Below are positions 53,164-63,100 of a DNA stretch of 64,000 nucleotides, one piece after another (position 1 is the stretch's first letter; every line of letters begins with the position of its first letter). The stretch comes from Sporocytophaga sp. GTDB lineage: Bacteria; Bacteroidota; Bacteroidia; Cytophagales; Cytophagaceae. The position numbers were made by a program, and so were the translations under genes. The stretch lies in contig NZ_JAGHZZ010000002.1 of NCBI RefSeq assembly GCF_017745095.1, positions 1-64,000 on the forward strand, given 5' to 3'. The notes under the pieces were generated by a model, which saw only the letters and a program-made list of their open reading frames with translations, did no database searches and was not told the origin of the DNA.

Positions 53164-55325
53164 ACCTTAAATGTGGTTCCTTTGTCAGGAGCTGATTCCA
53201 CTTCAATTCTCCCTCCATTTTTATCTACTATTCTTTTCACCAAGTACAAACCGATTCCGCTTCCATCCACATGAAAATGTAATCTTTTGAACATTGAAAA
53301 AATATTATTTTTCAGACTTGGGTCAAAACCAATACCGTTGTCACTCACTTCAAAATATACATAATCATTCTCACAACCTGTCTTTATCACAACACTCGGT
53401 GTTCTGAAAGGAGATCTGTATTTGATAGCATTAGATAGAAGGTTATATAAAATGCTCTTTAGATTCGTGCGAGAAAACCGGATATTGGGACAATTAGAGA
53501 AATCTGTGATTACTTCTGCATTGCAGGAAGAAATCATTTCTTTAATATTTTGTTTGATTTCATCAACGACCTGACCTATTTCAATTATTGCATGATCATC
53601 AGAAGACGCGTCACTTATTTTTGCTATGTCTGTAAGACCTTGCAAAGTATCTTTAAAGTTACCAATTGACCTGTGTATTAAATCCATTATCATAGAGGTA
53701 GCTTTGCTGTTCCCTGCTTTAAGCTCAGCATCCAAGGTAAAAATTAACCCTTCAATGTTCGACATCGGAGCTTTTAGATCATGAGAAGCGCTATAGACAA
53801 AATTGTCCAGGTCATCGTTAATTCTGAGTAATTCTTCATTCCTTTGTTTTAACTCTCCTTCAGCTTTCTCTCTTTCAATTACTTCCTTTTGAAGCTCTTC
53901 ATTTAATACTGAAAGCTGAAAAGTTCTTTCTTCTACCCTTTCCTCCAATTCATTATTGATTACAATCAATGCCTCTTCAGCTTTTTTGAGTTCTTCATTC
54001 TTCTCTGACAAAGCCTGATGTTTTGCCCTTATCTCCTCTTCTATTCTTCTACGTTCAGATATATCCAGAATGATGCCTTTAAGCTTATAAGGGCGATTAT
54101 GAATTGAAATGACCTTTCCCTTTATAAATAAAAACTGATCTTTATCTTTTATCCTTATCTCTGTCGAAAATGACTTATTTCCCTCAACAGATTCCTTAAT
54201 AAGCTCTTCTAATATTTCACAATCAACAGGATTAATAAAATCCTTAAAGCTTGTAAAGGTTAAATCTCCAGTATTATCCAGATTAAATAGTTTTAAAATC
54301 TCCTCTGAACATTTTAGTTTATTGGATTTTATATTCCATTCCCATATGCCTAACCTAGCTATATCCTGCACTTCCTTTAATTCCGCAAGGCTGTTCTTCA
54401 ATCTATCTTCAAGAACCTTCCTTTCTGAAATATCATTAACTATGCAGATCCCACCTGTAATCTTCTTTTCCTCATGTTTCAAAGGTATCAGGACTGCATC
54501 GAAAAAACCTTTTTTACCATTGCGGTTTAAATCTTCTAGGTTTATAATAACTCCTTCCAGTACATTTCTAAAAAACACTTCTTCGCCTGAAAATTTGTAT
54601 TCCGGGAACAAATCAAATAAGTGTCGCCCTATAACATCTTCTTTCTTCAGATTATTATGCTCCTCTAACAGTCTATTCCATGTAGTTATCCTGAAATTTC
54701 TGTCAAAAGAAAGAACACCGAAATTCACATTGTTGATCAAGGTATCTTTAAATCTCCTTTCTCTGGCTACAATTTTCACAGCTTTTTCTTTTTCCCTGAT
54801 TTCTCTTATCAGCAGCTCATTGGAAATTTGTAACTCTTCATTTTTCTTTCGGATTATATCATTATGAATTTCTGAAGAAAGCTTTAAAATAAGCTCTTCT
54901 ATATGCAAATGGTAATCATTCAATTCCTGTACAATGGAAAGAGCCTTCTTTACATCTTTTGTAAATTCTGGTAAGAACTGAAGTAAAATATCTTTTCGAA
55001 TTCCAAATCCTATAAGCAAATCAGAAGGTTGTACTGAATATTTATTCACCTCATAAGGCAAAGCACCATGCTTCCATTGGTCAGTAAGTTGCATTATCTC
55101 CTCCAGACACCTGTTGGCAATAGCATCATTTAAAAATAACACCAACCTGTCTCTGAAAAATGACATCAGCACTTTTTCCGGAACATCCCGAAACAGGGTG
55201 ATCAAAGGCAAATCAAGTGACTTTATATTATTAAAATAACTTACACAAATTTCCTCCAAAACATTGCTCAAACAAAACTCAGCAAACTCTTTAAAATGGT
55301 TAAATATAAAACTTGTAGTTTTCAT
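53142..55325 (-). CDS. soluble PAS-domain sensor histidine kinase
   Basis: A 727-residue kinase without membrane segments. The N-terminal about 170 residues are an RsbR-like helical sensor (FEQWKHG..., QPSDLLIGFGIRKDILLQF). Two PAS domains follow at about 200-320 (GVLSFDRNFRITTWNRLLEE, with SERKVLE) and about 325-450 (LGIWEWNIKSNKLKCSEE, SERRRIE), then a long coiled coil, HisKA with YSASHDLKAPMSNIEG, and HATPase (DNGIGFD, GSGIGLYLVKRI). The ATG at 55325 (MKTTSF) is preferred over a TTG 21 bases upstream. The kinase core closely resembles the hybrid at 58877. Confidence 0.9.
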   Translation of the reverse strand: MKTTSFIFNHFKEFAEFCLSNVLEEICVSYFNNIKSLDLPLITLFRDVPEKVLMSFFRDRLVLFLNDAIANRCLEEIMQLTDQWKHGALPYEVNKYSVQPSDLLIGFGIRKDILLQFLPEFTKDVKKALSIVQELNDYHLHIEELILKLSSEIHNDIIRKKNEELQISNELLIREIREKEKAVKIVARERRFKDTLINNVNFGVLSFDRNFRITTWNRLLEEHNNLKKEDVIGRHLFDLFPEYKFSGEEVFFRNVLEGVIINLEDLNRNGKKGFFDAVLIPLKHEEKKITGGICIVNDISERKVLEDRLKNSLAELKEVQDIARLGIWEWNIKSNKLKCSEEILKLFNLDNTGDLTFTSFKDFINPVDCEILEELIKESVEGNKSFSTEIRIKDKDQFLFIKGKVISIHNRPYKLKGIILDISERRRIEEEIRAKHQALSEKNEELKKAEEALIVINNELEERVEERTFQLSVLNEELQKEVIEREKAEGELKQRNEELLRINDDLDNFVYSASHDLKAPMSNIEGLIFTLDAELKAGNSKATSMIMDLIHRSIGNFKDTLQGLTDIAKISDASSDDHAIIEIGQVVDEIKQNIKEMISSCNAEVITDFSNCPNIRFSRTNLKSILYNLLSNAIKYRSPFRTPSVVIKTGCENDYVYFEVSDNGIGFDPSLKNNIFSMFKRLHFHVDGSGIGLYLVKRIVDKNGGRIEVESAPDKGTTFKVYLKAAA

Positions 55326-55515
55326 CCTTATGATATTGCCTATCAAATGAAAAAACAGGGTATACCTAGAATTGTTTGTTATTACAATAATTGATTATGG
55401 AATCCTTAATTTTAAGGAGTAGTTTTTTTTATAACATTCATGAATTAAAAAAATGTAAAAAATAGATATCCTTGAAATATCTAACCAAAATCTTATGACT
55501 CTTTAACCTAATTTT

Positions 55516-56307
55516 TTATTCTATTACATCCGAGGATATCAATTCAAGGGTATTTGAAATATTAGCACTTAAAAGGTCCGCAAAATATCCCCCATGGACC
55601 ATAGCAGAAGACTGACTCGCAAGGGAATAAAAGGAACCATTTCCATTTACTAACATTTTCTGAATATCAAACTTCAATATAATCCTTGTAGTTTTTCCTT
55701 TTTCAACCTTAAACGAAGTTTTAGGACTAAGCACATTTCCGAAGGAGAAAGGCATAATCCTTTTATCTTCTCCTATGCCAAAATGGAACTTATTCTGATA
55801 AACATCCGGACCATTCCCTTCAGCCAGGAAAAATATGTATCCTGAATTCCAGCTCCAGTACATATCTGATTGAGCTAGGTTCAGCGGAGGCAGCGCAACT
55901 GTAGGATCTGCATGATTTACATCTCTTGGTAGTCCAATATTAAAGCGTAATCCTTTATATTCCCCTGTTTTCACATCAAACTCTAGTTTTTCACTATTCG
56001 GTAAAGAGGTGAAATTTACAAGAAATATATTCCTACCTGAACTATCTTTAGCAGCCTCTTCAGAGGAATTACCTGAAGCCAGGCCAATATCTGACACAAA
56101 AAACTTTAATTTGGTTAGTCTGAATTGTTCTCCTGCCCCATTTATGTAAATAGAATCCATCAACAAATTATCGCTTCCTGCAACTGGAACAAAAATCAAT
56201 TCTACCTTGCCATAATCCTGATCCGCGGCAATAGGTAATACTCCTTTATCTTTTTTGCAGGCGCTTATCAGTAGAAGCAGAAATACCCCGAAAACAATAT
56301 TTTTCAT
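55516..56307 (-). CDS. MbnP-like lipoprotein
   Basis: A 263-residue lipoprotein (lipobox LLISAC, Cys17). The beta-rich body has FRLTKLKFFVSDIGL, LRFNIGLPRDVNH, the Trp-rich MYWSWNSGYIFFLAEG, and FHFGIGED, which I recognise from the MbnP family found with methanobactin operons and more widely with copper handling. In characterised pairs the diheme partner MbnH oxidises a Trp of MbnP to kynurenine. Here the partner gene ends only 12 bases upstream on the same strand. No methanobactin precursor or synthesis gene is nearby. Periplasmic or outer-membrane attached. Confidence 0.82.
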   Translation of the reverse strand: MKNIVFGVFLLLLISACKKDKGVLPIAADQDYGKVELIFVPVAGSDNLLMDSIYINGAGEQFRLTKLKFFVSDIGLASGNSSEEAAKDSSGRNIFLVNFTSLPNSEKLEFDVKTGEYKGLRFNIGLPRDVNHADPTVALPPLNLAQSDMYWSWNSGYIFFLAEGNGPDVYQNKFHFGIGEDKRIMPFSFGNVLSPKTSFKVEKGKTTRIILKFDIQKMLVNGNGSFYSLASQSSAMVHGGYFADLLSANISNTLELISSDVIE

Positions 56308-56319
56308 AGTAATAAGAAT

Positions 56320-57360
56320 TTATCTCTTTGTATTAGCATTCACAAAAGAGGTATCTGTAAGAGTTTTGAGAAAGTTAATTACATCTTTCTTTTCCTGATC
56401 GTTAAGACTTTCTTCATGGTAATGCACATGCGGTGATTTATTGGTATTGAATTTTCCTCCCCTTAGATAATGTTCAAGAACTTCTTCCAGCGTTGCTATG
56501 CTCCCATCATGCATATATGGTGCAGTCAATTCTACATTTCTAAGAGTCGGTACTTTGAACTTTCCCTTATCTGATTCATCTCCTGTAATTAAATATCTTC
56601 CCTGGTCAGGGTAAACTACATAAAGCCCGGTATTCTGAAATGAACCATTAGTGAAGTTTATTCCACTATGACAAGAAGCACAATGTAGTCTATCACTGAA
56701 GAAAAGATTCATACCATTTATTTCTGATTCAGAAAAGATCTCTTTTTTCTGATAAAAATATTGGTCGTACTTTGAATTTCCACTTATAAGGGTCCTTTCA
56801 TAGGCTGCAATAGCCCTGAACAATGAAAAATCATCGGGGTCTCTGTCATATGCCTTTTTAAATAAGGAAGGATAAACAGGATGCTTTTTAAGGCGGGAAA
56901 TAGCTTCTTCTAAGGGTAGATTCATTTCTAAATGATTCGTAACAGGAGCCAATACTTGTAGCTCCAAAGAAGGGATTCCGCCGTCCCACATGAATGAATT
57001 AAACCAGGCTAGATTCATGAGTGGCATTGTATTTCTGGTCCCCATTTGTCCATCCACTCCCATACTTAGAGAAGACATATCACTGAAAGCTATAGCCGGA
57101 TTATGGCATGATCCACATGAAATGGATGAATCGGCTGAAAGAATCGGATCAAAAAATAACATTTTACCAAGTGCTATCCTTTCCCTCGTAAGCTGATTGT
57201 CTGTTGGAATTTCAGGTTGAGGGAAACCTTCAGGGATTATTAACTCATATGCAGGTTCAATAGAATTCTCTTTTTTTCCTTCTTTTTTGCATCCAGAAAT
57301 TGATACTATAAAAAGAAACAAAGCGAAGCCAGCAAACGACTTTAAAACGGAAGTGCTCAT
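56320..57360 (-). CDS. diheme cytochrome c peroxidase / MbnH-like lipoprotein
   Basis: A 346-residue lipoprotein (ISGC, Cys24) of the bacterial CcpA/MauG superfamily. Two c-type haem sites: CGSCH (Cys82-His86) and CASCH (Cys227-His231). LTRERIALGKMLFFDP and TLRNVELTAPYMHDGSIATLEEVLEHY are family signatures. It could act as a peroxidase, but the downstream MbnP-like gene points to an MbnH-type protein-modifying role. Short leader; divergent from the T9SS-exported protein with 118 bases between starts. Confidence 0.9.
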   Translation of the reverse strand: MSTSVLKSFAGFALFLFIVSISGCKKEGKKENSIEPAYELIIPEGFPQPEIPTDNQLTRERIALGKMLFFDPILSADSSISCGSCHNPAIAFSDMSSLSMGVDGQMGTRNTMPLMNLAWFNSFMWDGGIPSLELQVLAPVTNHLEMNLPLEEAISRLKKHPVYPSLFKKAYDRDPDDFSLFRAIAAYERTLISGNSKYDQYFYQKKEIFSESEINGMNLFFSDRLHCASCHSGINFTNGSFQNTGLYVVYPDQGRYLITGDESDKGKFKVPTLRNVELTAPYMHDGSIATLEEVLEHYLRGGKFNTNKSPHVHYHEESLNDQEKKDVINFLKTLTDTSFVNANTKR

Positions 57361-57478
57361 TAGTTCAAATTTAATTCAAAATCGGAAATTCAGTGTTTCC
57401 AGCTTTCCTTTTAATGAAGTCAAAAGGAAGAGACTTACTTTTTCGGAATAGTATTTTTTTTGGTAACTTTCCATAAAT

Positions 57479-58390
57479 ATGGTAAAAAAGCTATTATTTC
57501 TATTGATTTTCCTGGTTAATTCATTTTACGTATTTAGCCAAGATACACTTAAGCATATACATCTTGGAGAAGAAATGACAGCATACAGGTCTGATTACTA
57601 TGGTTATACTTGCGGATATGCTACAGGCCAGAATTGCTGGTTTTCTGAAAACTATGCCGAAAAATACAGAATAATGGGATCTGCTGAAGTTATAGGAGTT
57701 ATCAGTTATCATAAAGGTTATCTGAATAAACCAAACCGACAGCTGACTTTTGATATATGGTCTGTTGGTCCAGACCACCTTCCTGCGGATTCCTTGGGTG
57801 GAAGATTTATGAGTTACAGAAATATTCTTGTTTATGGAACCCCTGTTCAAACCCTTTTCTATGAGCCTGTACCTGTACAAGATTCATTTTTTGTAGCTTG
57901 TAACTTTTTACTTTATGCCCATGAACCCTTTACTGATACCCTTGCTATTTTAACTTCTCTGGACGGCTCACGCCCAGACAGTGATCTTGCTAATATAGGA
58001 ACGAATGCAGTCAGATATCATCATTCCAATTGGAAGGATTTGTATAGTAAACTTGGATATAAATTCCATCTTGCGCTTTTTCCGATTGTAAAATACAATA
58101 CTGTTGCTGGAAATATAAATTATCAAGATGCAGTTAGCTTCGTGTCAGCATATCCAAACCCTTGCCCTGATGAGGCACTTGTTTCCTTTTCCATAGGAAT
58201 TGAATCAAATATCAAAATAAAAATTAACAACTTAGATCAGAAGGAAATAATGTCGATAGATCTTGGTCGAAAATATCCCGGACTATATCATGAAAATATT
58301 AACGTAAATGAATTGTCTTCCGGAATATATATGTTAAGGGTTGAATCGGATTTTTCCAGTCAGGTTTACAAATTTATAAAGGGACAATAA
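57479..58390 (+). CDS. secreted protein with type IX sorting domain
   Basis: A 303-residue exported protein: signal peptide (MVKKLLFLLIFLVNSFYVFSQ), a beta-rich body with YGYTCGYATGQNCWFSENYAEKY whose two cysteines may form a disulfide, and a C-terminal T9SS type A domain beginning SAYPNPCPDEALVSFS and ending SSGIYMLRVESDFSSQVYKFIKG. It would cross the outer membrane by T9SS and be released or anchored at the surface. The body belongs to no family I can name. Divergent from the MbnH-like gene, so the two might share regulation. Confidence 0.85.
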   Translation: MVKKLLFLLIFLVNSFYVFSQDTLKHIHLGEEMTAYRSDYYGYTCGYATGQNCWFSENYAEKYRIMGSAEVIGVISYHKGYLNKPNRQLTFDIWSVGPDHLPADSLGGRFMSYRNILVYGTPVQTLFYEPVPVQDSFFVACNFLLYAHEPFTDTLAILTSLDGSRPDSDLANIGTNAVRYHHSNWKDLYSKLGYKFHLALFPIVKYNTVAGNINYQDAVSFVSAYPNPCPDEALVSFSIGIESNIKIKINNLDQKEIMSIDLGRKYPGLYHENINVNELSSGIYMLRVESDFSSQVYKFIKGQ

Positions 58391-58477
58391 AGTCTTTTAA
58401 ATGTGTGGGAGAATTAAAGATTAAGAGAATATTATCTAAATTAGAGTTTTAATTAAATTTTTGAATTAAGTTTTTTA

Positions 58478-58864
58478 ATGACATCTACATCTGCACAATT
58501 GGAATCAGTAATGATTATTGATGATAATGAAATGGATAACTTACTGAACAAAATTATCCTGGAAAAATATAACTACTCTCAAAACATTCAACTTTATAAT
58601 AGCCCTACAGTTGCTATCAAAGACCTGACAGAGGGGAAAATAACGCCAGATGCAATTTTTGTAGATATAAATATGCCGGAAATGACCGGATTTGAATTTG
58701 TCGAAGCATTTGAAAAAATTGAAAGGCCGGAACTACTCAAGTCAAAGCTATTTATCATTTCCTCCTCGGATGATAAGCAAGACATAAGGAAGGCATTCAG
58801 CTTTAAATCTGTTTCTAAATACTTGACCAAACCATTGGACATTATTCAACTAACATCAGAATAA
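58478..58864 (+). CDS. single-domain response regulator
   Basis: A 128-residue CheY-like receiver: acidic pair in MIIDDNEMD, phospho-acceptor Asp63 in IFVDINMPEMTG, the Ser in FIISSSDD and Lys in YLTKPLD. No output domain. The IIDDNEMD start is common in Bacteroidota receivers that relay phosphate from soluble kinases. It is convergent with the receiver-kinase hybrid, with 12 bases between stops and a weak 7-bp hairpin (58856-58876) at the junction. Confidence 0.9.
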   Translation: MTSTSAQLESVMIIDDNEMDNLLNKIILEKYNYSQNIQLYNSPTVAIKDLTEGKITPDAIFVDINMPEMTGFEFVEAFEKIERPELLKSKLFIISSSDDKQDIRKAFSFKSVSKYLTKPLDIIQLTSE

Positions 58865-58876
58865 GATCCATTCTGA

Positions 58877-60106
58877 TTAAATAAGGACAATTTCCGGATT
58901 AACTCTAATAAAAACAGAGAAGGTAGTACCTTTACCCTGTTCACTATCTACTTCTATTCTTCCTCCACAGTTTTCTACAATTTTCTTCACTATGTAAAGG
59001 CCAATACCTGTGCCTTCCACATGATCATGGAGGCGTTTAAACATGGTAAAGATTTTTTCTTTATCATTCGGATTAAAGCCAAGACCATTATCAGATACGG
59101 ATATTATGATATATTCATCTATCCTTCCGATATTGATTTCCACTTCGGGAATTCTATCTGCGGACCGATATTTTATTGCGTTGCTGATGAGATTGTACAA
59201 TACACTTTTAAGATTTTTTCTTGAGAAACTGACTTTAGTATCGCCATCATGAACAATATTTAAAATGGCTCCAGTGTTCTCTATCATGTCCCTTATGCCA
59301 ACCTTAACATCCTCAATAACATCCAAAATATCAATAGTATTCACATCTTCATCTATACTCTTCTGTATCTTGGTAACTTCAGTAAGATCATGAATTGTCA
59401 CCTTAAAACGGGATATTGATTCATTGATCATTCCAATAATCATTTTCACATTGTCATCCTCAAGCATATCCGGAGAAAAGAAATCGGTAAGAGAGGCTAA
59501 CAATCCTTCAATATTTGAAACCGGAGCTTTCAAATCATGCGAGGCTGCGTACACAAAGCTATCAAGATCATTATTAACCTTCTTTAATTCGAAGTTAGCT
59601 CTCTCCAGCTCTACGTTTTTATCAGTAAGTTCTTCTGTCCTTTGGCGCACACGATCCTCAAGTTCATTGTTCATTTCCCTGAGCTGCTTTTCATGAGCAA
59701 CCAATAGATGTGTCTTCCTGTATAATTCAGCAAACACATTAACCTTAGCTCTTAAAAGTTCCGGGTTAATTGGTTTATAAATATAATCTACCGCCCCTGC
59801 CTGATAGCCTTTGTAAACGTACTCATCACTATAGCTATGAGCTGTTACAAAAATAACAGGAATGTGCTTAAGCTTGTCTCTTTCATAGATAAGAGAAGCT
59901 GTCTCGTATCCGGAGAGATCCGGCATCTGTACGTCCAGCAATATCAGGGTGAAATCATGTTCTTTCAAAAGAATCTTCAGTGCTTCCCTTCCCGATCTTG
60001 CTGTGCGAATTACATAGCCATCCCTTTCAAGGACAGTACTCATTGAGAACAAATTATCCTCCCGGTCATCTACTAATAATACTTTAATCTCGGGCTTGGT
60101 TTCCAA
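58877..60106 (-). CDS. receiver-histidine kinase hybrid
   Basis: A 409-residue soluble protein: receiver (1-125, LLVDDREDN and LILLDVQMPDLSGYE, then FVTAHSYSD and YKPINPE), coiled coil (130-185), HisKA with YAASHDLKAPVSNIEG, and HATPase (DNGLGFN, GTGIGLYIVKKI). The kinase part is a close paralogue of the PAS kinase at 53142. It follows the multi-HAMP kinase on the same strand after 33 bases, so they are probably co-transcribed and the receiver here may take phosphate from that kinase. Confidence 0.92.
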   Translation of the reverse strand: METKPEIKVLLVDDREDNLFSMSTVLERDGYVIRTARSGREALKILLKEHDFTLILLDVQMPDLSGYETASLIYERDKLKHIPVIFVTAHSYSDEYVYKGYQAGAVDYIYKPINPELLRAKVNVFAELYRKTHLLVAHEKQLREMNNELEDRVRQRTEELTDKNVELERANFELKKVNNDLDSFVYAASHDLKAPVSNIEGLLASLTDFFSPDMLEDDNVKMIIGMINESISRFKVTIHDLTEVTKIQKSIDEDVNTIDILDVIEDVKVGIRDMIENTGAILNIVHDGDTKVSFSRKNLKSVLYNLISNAIKYRSADRIPEVEINIGRIDEYIIISVSDNGLGFNPNDKEKIFTMFKRLHDHVEGTGIGLYIVKKIVENCGGRIEVDSEQGKGTTFSVFIRVNPEIVLI

Positions 60107-60139
60107 TTCCTTAATAATTTTAAAGATTCTCTATTATAT

Positions 60140-63100
60140 TTACTTTCTCATCCATACTCGCATCAGCGCCAAAAGTTGATCAATTTTAACAGGTTTGGTA
60201 ATGTAATCTGAAGCACCTGCTTCTATACATTTTTGCCTATCACCTTTCATAGCCTTTGCTGTAACAGCAATTATAGGAAGATTGAAATTCTTATTTTCTC
60301 TTCTGATTTTCTGAATGGTTTCATAACCATCCATCTCCGGCATCATAATATCCATTAAAATCAGATCAACGTTATCGTTGGAATTTAAGATATTTATTGC
60401 TTCTTTCCCACTTTCCGCCGTAATTGAATTGATATTTAATCTCTCAAAAACAGTGGTTAAAGCGAAAAGATTCCTAATATCATCATCTACTACTAGAACA
60501 TTCTTTCCATTTAATATATCCTCTTCACGTTGTATTTTTATTATTCTGTTTTTAATATCCTGAGGCAAATCATTAAATGAAATATGCATGTGAATGATAG
60601 CCTCTTCAAGTAATTTGTCCAGGGAATTAACATCCTTCAGAAGGATGCTTTTGGTTATTTTTTTGATTTGAGTTGCTTCTGCTGGAGAAAAGTCTTTAGC
60701 AGTGTAAATTATCACCGGTGTATACTGAAGCTGCTTCTTATCATTAAACTGACGTATAAGGTCTTTCACTTCTATATCAGGTAGTTTATAATCCAGTATT
60801 ATCGCATCAAAGCCATTTGCATACCATTCACTTACTGCTTCTTTGCCGGTGGAAACAACAGTTACATTGATTGTTTGGATCTGTAGAAAAAGATCTTTAA
60901 TTCTTGAAGAATCAATTTCATTATCTTCTACTACCAGGAGATTTCTGGTCTTCCTCGAATGAAAGTCTTGAATATCCTTAAATAATTGATCGAGGACGTC
61001 CTTTTTCACAGGTTTCATCAAAAAGCTTCTAGCTCCTCTATGATATGCCAGATCTGCGTTTTCTTCACCTGAGATCATATAAACAGGAATATGTCGAAGG
61101 TTGGGATCATTTTTGAAGAGGTCAAGTACACGCCATCCACTGCTTACTCCTGGCATTTTAATATCCAGAGTTACAGCAGCGAGTTTATATGTAATGGCCA
61201 TTTCAAAGACTTCCCCATAGCTCGCAGCAATTATTGCTTTAAACCCATAATCGTGGGCCTTGTCAAGAATAATTTTTGCAAACCTCTGATCATCCTCTAC
61301 GATCATCATCACATTATCTCCAGGCTTCACTGTATTTCTATCATCCCCAGGATCGGGAAACATTTCAGATAACAACTCAAAGTCAGGAATCTCAATATCC
61401 AGGCCTCCTACTTCAGAAGGATTAAGAAGACTTCCCAATGTTTTAGCTGTTCCGGAATTAACCGCATCAAGTGATACTATTTTGGTTTCCGGTACTTTGG
61501 TGATTTTTAAATCTTCCGGAGTGGATTTTACCGGAATATATAGAATGAATGTACTTCCTTGGTCTACTTCACTTTCAAGTTCAATGGTTCCGCCTAAAAG
61601 TTCCGCAAGACCTCTGGAAATTGAAAGTCCAAGCCCTGTTCCTCCATATTTTCTTGATGTAGATCCTTCTGCCTGTTGAAAGGCTTCAAAAATAATATTC
61701 TGTTTGTCAATTGGAATACCTATACCAGTATCCGAAATTGCAAATGCTATAACTTTATCAGCATTTTCAAGCTGCCTGTTTCTCTGTTTCCAGGATTTTT
61801 CAGCATTGTATATTTTTAACCTTACTTCACCTTTTTCAGTAAATTTAAATGCATTGGAAAGCAGATTTTTTAATATCTGATTTAACCTTTGCATGTCTGT
61901 TTCTATTGATTCAGTGAGATCTTCAACTATAATGTTGAACTTAACTTTTTTAGTCTCAGCGACAGGCTTAAATGTTGTCTCAACAAAGCCAGTAATTTCA
62001 CTGATAGGAATTTTAGATACCTGAATAGATATATACCCAGATTCAATTTTGGAAAGATCAAGAATATCATTGATCAATTGTATCAGATCGTCTCCGCATG
62101 AATATATGGTGCGAGCGTAATTAACCTGTCTATCCGAAAGATTTCCTTCAGGATTTTCAAACAGCTGTTGTGCAAGTATTAACAAGCTGTTAAGCGGAGT
62201 TCTCAGCTCATGTGACATATTCGCCAAGAACTCCGATTTATATTTGGAAGTCAGAGTAAGCTGTTCTGCCTTATCTTCCAGAGATCTTCTTGCTTCTTCA
62301 ATAACTCTGTTTTTCTCTTCCACTTCCTGCTTTTGTTTCTCCAACAGGAAGGCTTTATCCTGAAGCTCTTCATTGGTTCTTGTAAGTTCGTCAGCAAGCG
62401 ACTGAGACTGTATAAGCAGTTCTTCTGTTCTTGTATTGGTTTCAATAGTATTAATTACTATACCGATACTTTCTGTCAGCTGATCAAGGAAATCAAGGTG
62501 AGTGCTGGAGAATGTATCAAAAGAAGCCAGCTCAATTACGGCCTTGATCTGATTTTCGAATAATACCGGAAGCACTATAATTGACAAAGGACTTGCTTCT
62601 CCAAGGCTGGAGCTTATTTTAAGATAGTCTATAGGTACATTCTGTAAATGTATTTTCTCTTTTTCAAGCGCACATTGTCCTACCAGGCCTTCTCCAATAT
62701 TAAACTCTCTTGGAATGCTGGTATCATCTGCATAGGAGGCAAATAGCTTCAGCTTTACCTGATCCCCTTCATCATTCAGGATATAGAAGGATCCTTTTTG
62801 AGCTACCACTACCTGAGCAAGTTCTGAAAGAATTTTCTTAGCAACAGTATTTGTGTCTCTTTGTCCTTGAAGCATTTGAGTGAATTTGGCAAGGTTGGAT
62901 TTTAGCCAATCCTGCTCGTGGTTTCTGAGTGTAGTTTCCTTCAGATTGGCAATCATCTGATTGATTGTATCTTTAAGTGCCTCCACTTCTCCACTCGCTT
63001 CTAGCCTGATCGTTCTTGTTAAATCGCCTTTGGTAACAGCAGATGCTACTTCTGAAATAGATCTAACCTGAGTGGTAAGATTTGCAGCAAGCTGGTTTAC

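Noticed and set aside
55380-55445. Hairpin CCTTAA/TTAAGG followed by T-run between the PAS kinase and MbnP-like genes
   Set aside because: It points along the + strand, but no + strand gene precedes it; the short AT stem is likely chance.
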